Shown: positions 7,078 through 12,075 of the stretch, piece by piece
Layout of the letters: the number at the start of each line of letters is the position of its first letter
Numbering within the stretch: position 1 is the stretch's first letter
Origin: M3007 sp046153695
GTDB lineage: Bacteria > Bacteroidota > Bacteroidia > Chitinophagales > Saprospiraceae
Length of the DNA: 12,075 nucleotides
Reading direction: 5' to 3'
Assembly (NCBI GenBank): GCA_046153695.1
Contig: JBJXEZ010000371.1
Location: 1-12,075, forward strand
Program-made: the position numbers and the translations under genes
Notes under the pieces: generated by a model
Databases searched by the model: none
The model's input: the letters and a program-made list of their open reading frames with translations, nothing else
Told to the model about the DNA's origin: nothing

Positions 7078-7452
7078 TTAGGAAAAGTTGGCGTTGTCTA
7101 TTTTTTCGATGTTGTAGATTTTTTCGGCGTTCTGGACGATGGTCACACTGGCAGCAACCCGTGCGATTTCCTCCCGCACTTCGGGCATCGCCTGTTCTTG
7201 CGCTTCGATCTCGTCCACCAGTTCGAGCAGCCCAGACCGGATTTGGTTTTTGACCAAGGCAGCCTGTTTGTCTTCAACCAAGCCGAGGCGAACCTGACGA
7301 GCGATATCGGCCAATCGAGCGGATTGAAGCAGTATTTCGTTGAGTTTCGGGCTTTTTTCCAACAGGTTTTGAAGCAGTCGAATTGCCTCCGCGGTCTCGT
7401 CGGAGCCGATGTGTTGGCGGACTTGCTTGAGGAAATCTTGCGTGGTTTTCAT
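7078..7452 (-). CDS. Small EAD11-like (effector-associated domain) protein with C-terminal motif
   Basis: This 124-residue protein has an N-terminal helical domain (about 1-85). Its features are a DETAEAIRLLQNLLEK helix, then LNEILLQSARLADIARQVRLGLV, then a final helix NQIRSGLLELVDEIE. The order 'small helix, N-E-x-x-L-x-S-A-R, G-x-x, R-x-x-L-L-x-L-x-D' is that of effector-associated domain 11 (EAD11), a death-fold-like adaptor domain in bacterial conflict systems. After a linker the protein ends in VQNAEKIYNIEKIDNANF plus Ser. No enzymatic effector is fused to it, unlike many EAD proteins. It is the first gene of the minus-strand operon, 7 bases before the 456-aa gene. EAD domains usually work by like-with-like binding, so its partner may be an EAD11 protein encoded elsewhere. 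The EAD11 assignment rests on pattern recognition, not a profile search. Confidence 0.78.
   Translation of the reverse strand: MKTTQDFLKQVRQHIGSDETAEAIRLLQNLLEKSPKLNEILLQSARLADIARQVRLGLVEDKQAALVKNQIRSGLLELVDEIEAQEQAMPEVREEIARVAASVTIVQNAEKIYNIEKIDNANFS
7084..7137 (-). other. Copy A of shared 18-residue motif (amyloid-signalling-like)
   Basis: Codes for VQNAEKIYNIEKIDNANF, residues 106-123 of the EAD11-like protein, with only one Ser before the stop. A C-terminal free motif on a small adaptor with an N-terminal copy in the next gene is the geometry of paired signalling motifs. The DNA of the two copies is also visibly alike, so they may be related by duplication. Confidence 0.7.
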
Positions 7453-7535
7453 GGTTTGCCCAAATTGTTGTTTTGGTTAATGCCGGAATGAAATTTGATA
7501 AAAAAGCGCATTCAACCTTACGTGGCTTTAAGCGC

Positions 7536-7543
7536 CAAATGTA
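7536..7543 (-). promoter_or_regulatory. Candidate promoter (-7 element) for the EAD11-nSTAND1-LRR operon
   Basis: Read on the minus strand, 7543-7536 is TACATTTG, a perfect match to the Bacteroidota -7 consensus TAnnTTTG. Transcription would start near 7530 and give a leader of about 78 bases before the ATG at 7452. The -33 element is poor: only TTAG (7567-7564) lies at the right distance. A weak -33 might mean low basal expression or activator dependence, but that is speculation. Confidence 0.5.
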
Positions 7544-7658
7544 ACAGGCTTTTTTGTTTGCGCCTAAGGAAGCGTACTAAAAGGAAATTCTTCTACCTCC
7601 CCCAAACTGGAAATTTTCCTACAAAACGCGGATTAGTTTGACAGGAAACGGCTGCAAG

Positions 7659-7691
7659 TTTGCAAGCAAGGGCAGATGCGCCGTACTTTTG
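7659..7691 (+). promoter_or_regulatory. Bacteroidota-type promoter for ompA-like gene and S8 protease
   Basis: TTTG at 7659-7662, a 21-base spacer and TACTTTTG at 7684-7691 fit both the -33 (TTTG) and -7 (TAnnTTTG) elements. Transcription would start near 7697, at a run of eight T (7700-7707), leaving a leader of about 40 bases before the ATG at 7738. Confidence 0.65.
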
Positions 7692-7737
7692 GCGCGTCAT
7701 TTTTTTTATTAATCACTTTTTAGCCTTCGGTTTTTAG

Positions 7738-9540
7738 ATGAAACGCACCTGTTTCCTCTCCCTGCTGCTTTTTGCGCCGGTACTCCTCATCGCCCAGACT
7801 ACCTGGGAAATAGGCGTGGCCGGTGGCTTTACAGCCTATGCAGGCGACCTGAACGAGAAGGAATACTTCGATTACAAAACCCGTGAGATCGCCTACGGCT
7901 TTTTGGTGCGCCGCCACTTCGGGCCGGTTTTTGCGATTCGCCTGAACTACCTCGGCGGAAAAATAGCCGGCGACGAGTCGCATTTCACTGAACCGTCATG
8001 GCGAGCCGAACGGGCATTCAAGTTTACCACAGATTTTCACGAAACAAGCCTGCTGCTCGAGTGGGACATCTTCGGCAAACGCCGCCGAAACGGCTGGCGT
8101 TTCCGGAAAATCTTTGCCCCATACCTGTTTGCCGGTGCTGGTTACACATTTTTTAAACCGAAAACCGACTACAACGACTGGCCCGAACTGAACCCCAGTG
8201 TGTCCGCCGAACGAATTTTGGCCGACAAAAACGCGCCCGCCGACCCGCCGGTGCTCGTGTACAACTTCGGTGGAGGGTTCAAATGGGACATCGGACGCTA
8301 CTGGCTTATCGGCTTCGAACTGGGCCTGCGCCCCACACAAACCGATCGAATTGACGGAGTGCAAGTCTCCGGCATTGCCGACAAACGCGACTGGTACGCT
8401 TTCGGCGGTATCACGCTCTCGCGCCGGATCAGTTACACCGATACTGACCGCGACTGGATTCCCAATCGCCGCGACAAGTGCCCCCTCGCACCAGGCCCCC
8501 GCAAACTCGCAGGCTGTCCGGATGCTGACGGCGACGGATTCACGGATGCCGAAGACGACTGCCCCGATGTACCAGGCGTCCTTTCGGCCCGCGGCTGCCC
8601 GGACAAGGACGGCGATACCGTGCAAGACAGCCTCGACCTGTGCCCCGATGTGGTCGGTCCCGTGCCCGCGTGCGGCTGTCCCGATACCGACGGCGACCGG
8701 GTGCCCGACATCGAGGACAAATGCCCCGAACAGGCGGGCCTCCACCACCTCGGCGGCTGTCCCGACCGCGATAACGACGGCCTCGCCGACCAGCACGACC
8801 ACTGCCCCGATGCTGGCGGACAAATCACGCCCGAAGGCTGCCCCGATGCCGATGGCGACGGCATTGCCGACCTCGTGGATGTTTGTCCAGACCTCCAGGG
8901 GCCGTTTTCGCACCTCGGCTGCCCCGATACCGATGGCGACGGCCTGCCTGATGTAGCCGATAGTTGCCCGACAGTAAGCGGCTTGTTTGTGTTTCAGGGC
9001 TGTCCCGACACGGACCGTGATGGTATCCAGGATTCAGAAGACAAATGCCCGCAACAACATGGCCTGTCCAAGTTCCAGGGCTGCCCCGATACCGATGGTG
9101 ATGGTTTGGAGGATGCTGAAGACCGCTGCCCGAAATCTGCCGGAACGTTGGCTAATAAAGGCTGCCCCGAGCTGAAAAAAGAGACCAAAAAACTGCTGAA
9201 CACCGAGGGCAAAAAAATTCAATTCGAGACTGGAAAAGACATATTGTTGCCAGAGTCCCTACCTGTAGTGCAGCGCGTGGCTGAAATTTTGCAGGATTTC
9301 CCGAACTACCGGGTGACTATTTCCGGCCACACCGACAGCAAGGGCAGCGCCAAGAATAATATGGCCCTTTCTGACCGCCGGGCCAACCGATGCATGCAAA
9401 AACTCATCGAACTTGGTGTGGAGGCTGAACGGCTGACAGCAAAGGGTTATGGCAAAACCAAACCCATTGCCAGCAACGGCACAGCAAAAGGCCGCGCCCA
9501 AAACCGGCGTGTGGAATTTGAATTAGTGCGGATGTACTGA
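7738..9540 (+). CDS. OmpA-family outer membrane protein with beta-barrel and TSP3 repeats
   Basis: This 600-residue protein has a signal peptide (1-20, ending LLIAQ), an outer-membrane beta-barrel-like N-terminal domain (about 22-232, with alternating aromatic strands such as TWEIGVAGGFTAYAGDL and WYAFGGITLSRRISY), nine thrombospondin type-3-like repeats (235-477) and a C-terminal OmpA peptidoglycan-binding domain (about 492-600). The last contains the family signature GHTDSKGSAKNNMALSDRRA, with D533 and R548 at the 15-residue spacing of the peptidoglycan-binding Asp and Arg of OmpA. It should anchor the outer membrane to the cell wall, with the repeats as a Ca2+-binding stalk. This architecture is common in Bacteroidota. 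It is followed after 11 bases by the S8 protease gene, suggesting co-transcription. Confidence 0.93.
   Translation: MKRTCFLSLLLFAPVLLIAQTTWEIGVAGGFTAYAGDLNEKEYFDYKTREIAYGFLVRRHFGPVFAIRLNYLGGKIAGDESHFTEPSWRAERAFKFTTDFHETSLLLEWDIFGKRRRNGWRFRKIFAPYLFAGAGYTFFKPKTDYNDWPELNPSVSAERILADKNAPADPPVLVYNFGGGFKWDIGRYWLIGFELGLRPTQTDRIDGVQVSGIADKRDWYAFGGITLSRRISYTDTDRDWIPNRRDKCPLAPGPRKLAGCPDADGDGFTDAEDDCPDVPGVLSARGCPDKDGDTVQDSLDLCPDVVGPVPACGCPDTDGDRVPDIEDKCPEQAGLHHLGGCPDRDNDGLADQHDHCPDAGGQITPEGCPDADGDGIADLVDVCPDLQGPFSHLGCPDTDGDGLPDVADSCPTVSGLFVFQGCPDTDRDGIQDSEDKCPQQHGLSKFQGCPDTDGDGLEDAEDRCPKSAGTLANKGCPELKKETKKLLNTEGKKIQFETGKDILLPESLPVVQRVAEILQDFPNYRVTISGHTDSKGSAKNNMALSDRRANRCMQKLIELGVEAERLTAKGYGKTKPIASNGTAKGRAQNRRVEFELVRMY
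8440..9168 (+). repeat. Nine TSP3-like Ca2+-binding repeats, exact 27-residue (81-bp) period
   Basis: Nine units of exactly 27 residues (protein residues 235-477) follow the pattern DxDGDGxxDxxDxCPxxxGxxxxxGCP. Each has a D-rich calcium-binding segment and two cysteines (18 Cys in all) that can form disulphides in the periplasm. The units are diverged in sequence but constant in length. Confidence 0.92.
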
Positions 9541-9551
9541 CACAATAGCCA

Positions 9552-11228
9552 ATGACTCAAAAACTGCTATTACTCCTGCTTGCCACCGCTTGGTGGCTCC
9601 CCGGTTTTTCCCAACAGCCTGTTCGGGTCAAATGGTGGCTCGAGTTCTCCGACAAAAACAACAGCCCGTACTGTACCTGTCGCCCGGCGGAGTTTCTGTC
9701 GGCGCGAGCATTGGAGCGGCGGTCGAGGGCTGGTATCGCGGTCGTAGAAAATGACCTACCGGTAAACCCGCACTACTTGCACGCCCTCCGCTCCCAAAGT
9801 GCCGATATCCACAACACCTCGCGCTGGCTCAATGCAGCCACGGTCGTGGCCGATTCGGTCACAGCCCGGGTACTTGGGCAACTGCCCTTCGTAAAAAAAA
9901 TACAGTACGTCGGCCCCGACATTCCGGTTCGGAACCCGCCCAACCGACCCCCAAAGGAGCGTGTACCTTTGGCCGAAAGGCCTTCTGCTCAAGGCGAAAC
10001 CGCTGGTATGGGCTATGCTTCCCTGCAAAACAGCCTGCTTGGCGTACCGCTGTTGCACGCGGTCGGCTATCGAGGCGACGGTATCTGGGTGGCGGTCATG
10101 GACGGCGGTTTTACCAACACCGATACGCTCGCGTTTTTCGACAGTGTGGCTGTGCAGGGGCGGCTGTTCGAGGGTTGGGATTTTGTAGAGCGCGATCGTG
10201 CTGTATTTGAAAGCGCCATGCACGGCACCTCCGTACTCTCCGTCATGGCCGCCAATCTGCCGGGGTTCTTTATCGGTGCGGCCCCGGAGGCGACCTATTT
10301 TTTGCTAAAAACCGAGGATACCGGCGGCGAATTTCCCGTGGAGGAGACCAACTGGATCGCCGGGGCAGAATGGGCCGACAGTATCGGGGTCGACATTTTG
10401 AATGCCTCACTGGGATACACGGTTTTCAACGACACGACACTCGGTCATTGGCGGGCGGTATTGGACGGACGAACTGCCATTGGCTCGCGCGGTGCGGCAA
10501 TTGCCGCCACCAAGGGCATGATTGTGTGCAACAGCGCCGGCAATTCTGGCGATGAACCCTGGACATATGTCGGTGTGCCGGCTGATGCTTCGGGCGTTAT
10601 TGGCGTTGGCGCGGTGGAGCACAGCGGCGAGCGGGCTTCGTTCAGTTCGCAAGGCCCGACCGCCGACGGGCGCATCAAACCCGACCTCATGGCTCCAGGC
10701 GCGACGGTGGTGGTGGCAGGTGCCACGGGCGCAGAATTGGACGTGTCCCAAGGTACTTCACTGGCCTCACCTATGTTGGTGGGTTCGCTTGCCAGTTTGT
10801 GGAGCGCGTTTCCCGAAAAAACGGCGCAGGAAATTCTGGATGCTGTTTTTGTAAGTGCTGACCAGGTCAACGACCCCGATACGCTGCGTGGCTACGGGCT
10901 GCCCGATATGGCGCGGTCGTGGCTCGCATTGGGCAGGTTTTTAAACAAAAACGCTTTCAACAACGCCCGAAACGGCTTTTTTTCCTACGACCGTAGTGCT
11001 GGCGAACTGGCTGTTTTACTGTTTGAAAACCCCGAAAAAAGCCAAACTCGGATGGAACTTACAAATTGCCTGGGCGAACCGGTCGCGATAGGCCGGGCGG
11101 AATGGCGCACCCACACCCTCACTGTGATCACTTTTGAGAATATGCGTGACACCAAGCCCGGGTTTTACCAGTTGGTGTTGCGTGATGGGGTGGGGGAGTG
11201 GCGACTGGCCGTGCTGCTCTGGCCGTGA
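9552..11228 (+). CDS. Secreted subtilisin-like serine protease (peptidase S8)
   Basis: This 558-residue protein has a signal peptide (1-20, ending GFSQQ). A propeptide-like region (about 23-125) has RPAEFLSARALERRSRAGI and SRWLNAATVV, a block typical of Bacteroidota S8 proteases. The catalytic domain follows (about 160-455). The triad is D184 (VAVMDGGF), H224 (MHGTSVLSVMA) and S403 (GTSLASP), and the oxyanion Asn is N331 (NSAGNSG). The C-terminal 90 residues look like a diverged type IX secretion sorting domain (KPGFYQLVLRDGVGEWRLAVLLW), so secretion by T9SS is possible but not certain. The protein would be exported and degrade extracellular or periplasmic protein. The gene begins 11 bases after the OmpA-like gene. 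Confidence 0.9.
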   Translation: MTQKLLLLLLATAWWLPGFSQQPVRVKWWLEFSDKNNSPYCTCRPAEFLSARALERRSRAGIAVVENDLPVNPHYLHALRSQSADIHNTSRWLNAATVVADSVTARVLGQLPFVKKIQYVGPDIPVRNPPNRPPKERVPLAERPSAQGETAGMGYASLQNSLLGVPLLHAVGYRGDGIWVAVMDGGFTNTDTLAFFDSVAVQGRLFEGWDFVERDRAVFESAMHGTSVLSVMAANLPGFFIGAAPEATYFLLKTEDTGGEFPVEETNWIAGAEWADSIGVDILNASLGYTVFNDTTLGHWRAVLDGRTAIGSRGAAIAATKGMIVCNSAGNSGDEPWTYVGVPADASGVIGVGAVEHSGERASFSSQGPTADGRIKPDLMAPGATVVVAGATGAELDVSQGTSLASPMLVGSLASLWSAFPEKTAQEILDAVFVSADQVNDPDTLRGYGLPDMARSWLALGRFLNKNAFNNARNGFFSYDRSAGELAVLLFENPEKSQTRMELTNCLGEPVAIGRAEWRTHTLTVITFENMRDTKPGFYQLVLRDGVGEWRLAVLLWP

Positions 11229-11342
11229 AAGATGCGGAATACGCCATATTCAATTTCTAAAAATCTGTTTCAACTCGTTTGATTGTACCTGGTACGAGGA
11301 GTCGTCACGTCATTTTTGTGCAAATACCAAATCTGCGCATTT

Positions 11343-11999
11343 ATGGACATCTCCCTCGACCTTGCCCGCCAACGCCCGCACGACACCTACTTCGAGCAGG
11401 TGTTTAAGGTGCAGCCTGTGGCCCTGCAGCTACTGCAAACTTTTCTTCCACCCGACCAACTGGCGGCGCTCAACCTGCAAACCCTGCAACTATCGTCGGA
11501 TAGTTTCCTGTCCGACGATTTGCGCGAATCCTTCTCCGACCTTGTGTACACCTGTGAAACAACGCAGGCCCATCCGGTGCGCATCTGCCTGTTGCTGGAG
11601 CACAAAAGCCGCAGCACCGGCCGCCGGATATACGTCCAACTAGGAAACTACCTGCGCGGGATTCAGGAAGAGGATATCCGCCAGAAACGGCCCTGTTTCA
11701 CACTGACCATCCCCATCCTGTTTTATCACGGCCAGGACCCTTGGGACCCCAAACCACTGAGGGAACAATACGGGGCGGTGCCCCCGGCCCTAGCGGGTTA
11801 CGTCCCGCACTTCGACATCCTGAAAATCAACGTACAATCCATGCTGGACGAAGAAATCCGGGGCATGCAGGACGCTGTGCTGCTGAGCAACATATTTTTG
11901 GCGTTCAAGCACGGTCGAGAGGGTAAATTCATCCGGGCGCATTTCCGCGAAGTGCTTATTTTTGTCCACGAAAACCTGGCAGAGGAGATCCATCATTAA
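11343..11999 (+). CDS. Rpn-type PD-(D/E)XK nuclease / transposase-like protein (short form)
   Basis: I place the start at 11343 (MDISLDLARQRPHDTYFEQVFK, 218 residues), because the RPHDxxFxxVF block is the usual N terminus of Rpn/YhgA-like (Transposase_31) proteins. A longer frame from 11283 adds 20 residues without family character. The PD-(D/E)XK nuclease core is visible as D66 (ESFSDLVY), E86 and K88 (LLLEHKS) and Q99 in YVQLGNYL. Family members are recombination-promoting endonucleases; in E. coli RpnA cuts DNA in a RecA-independent way. At 218 residues it is shorter than typical members (about 290 or more), lacking the C-terminal region, so it may be a natural short form or truncated. It ends in a TAATG overlap with the next gene. 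I saw no clear promoter in 11229-11342. Confidence 0.8.
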   Translation: MDISLDLARQRPHDTYFEQVFKVQPVALQLLQTFLPPDQLAALNLQTLQLSSDSFLSDDLRESFSDLVYTCETTQAHPVRICLLLEHKSRSTGRRIYVQLGNYLRGIQEEDIRQKRPCFTLTIPILFYHGQDPWDPKPLREQYGAVPPALAGYVPHFDILKINVQSMLDEEIRGMQDAVLLSNIFLAFKHGREGKFIRAHFREVLIFVHENLAEEIHH

Positions 12000-12075
12000 T
12001 GACCTTTCCAGAATCTCGCGGTGATACGGTTCCGGTTCAACTTCCCAATGGGGCGATCGTGAAATTTGAAGTGGC
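11999..12075 (+). CDS. Partial gene, Trypco1/CU044_2847-like N terminus
   Basis: The ATG at 11999-12001 overlaps the Rpn stop by one base (TAATG), and 25 codons are seen before the window ends: MTFPESRGDTVPVQLPNGAI followed by VKFEV. The pattern 'V-x-V/L-P-N-G-x-x-V-x-F-E-V' resembles the first beta-hairpin of trypsin-co-occurring domain 1 (CU044_2847 family), a small domain found beside trypsin-like peptidases, caspases and EAD proteins. So few residues cannot settle it. Other small beta-rich proteins would fit too. Confidence 0.4.
   Translation, partial: MTFPESRGDTVPVQLPNGAIVKFEV

Noticed and set aside
7996..8913. Minus-strand open frame of 305 codons
   Set aside because: It is the mirror of the OmpA/TSP3 coding sequence, and the periodic Val/Gly/Ala pattern simply reflects the 81-bp repeats.
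9552..11228. S8 protease as the effector of the nSTAND1 operon
   Set aside because: It has a signal peptide and propeptide, is on the other strand with another promoter, and carries neither an EAD nor the shared motif.
11283..11342. Earlier start of the Rpn-type gene (20 extra residues)
   Set aside because: The extra residues lack family similarity, while the ATG at 11343 opens directly onto the conserved RPHDTYFEQVF block.

Overview
The window looks like chromosomal DNA from a Bacteroidota bacterium, most likely of the Saprospiria type (Haliscomenobacter/Lewinella relatives). Three things point there: TAnnTTTG -7 promoter elements instead of a sigma70 -10 box, Sec signal peptides ending in A/S-Q, and a gene content of OmpA with TSP3 repeats, a secreted S8 protease with a sorting-domain-like tail, and EAD/nSTAND genes. 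This placement is inference, since no rRNA or other phylogenetic marker is present.

Layout. Positions 1-635 are gene-poor and begin with a perfect 20-bp inverted repeat (3-22 / 62-81) of mobile-element or hairpin type. On the + strand, 636-2003 is a two-gene membrane-quality-control unit: an SPFH/Band-7 protein (qmcA type) and an NfeD-family partner. On the - strand, 7452-2012 is a compact four-gene operon, read in the order: a small EAD11-like protein, a 456-aa protein of no recognised family, an nSTAND1 P-loop NTPase with one transmembrane helix, and a protein with a signal peptide and 19 leucine-rich repeats. Its 3' end meets nfeD with only 8 bp between stop codons. From 7738 the + strand resumes with an outer-membrane OmpA/TSP3 protein and, 11 bp later, a secreted subtilisin-like protease. 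It ends with a short Rpn-type PD-(D/E)XK protein whose stop overlaps (TAATG) the start of a gene cut by the window edge; that gene resembles the trypsin-co-occurring domain 1 (CU044_2847) family.

The most interesting element is the four-gene operon. The EAD11 protein ends in an 18-residue motif (VQNAEKIYNIEKIDNANF), and the next protein carries a close copy (13/18 identical) near its N terminus, just after a short coiled coil. A shared short motif in neighbouring genes, next to a STAND ATPase, is the arrangement known for amyloid-type signalling motifs that couple NLR-like receptors to partners. The LRR protein is predicted to be exported and the nSTAND1 tail is predicted to be periplasmic. 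I therefore infer a receptor split across the inner membrane: periplasmic LRR sensor, membrane-anchored STAND switch, cytosolic adaptor, EAD11 relay. No killing or effector domain is encoded in the operon, so the effector would have to act in trans. The Rpn/Trypco1-like pair at the right edge may begin a second conflict-type locus.
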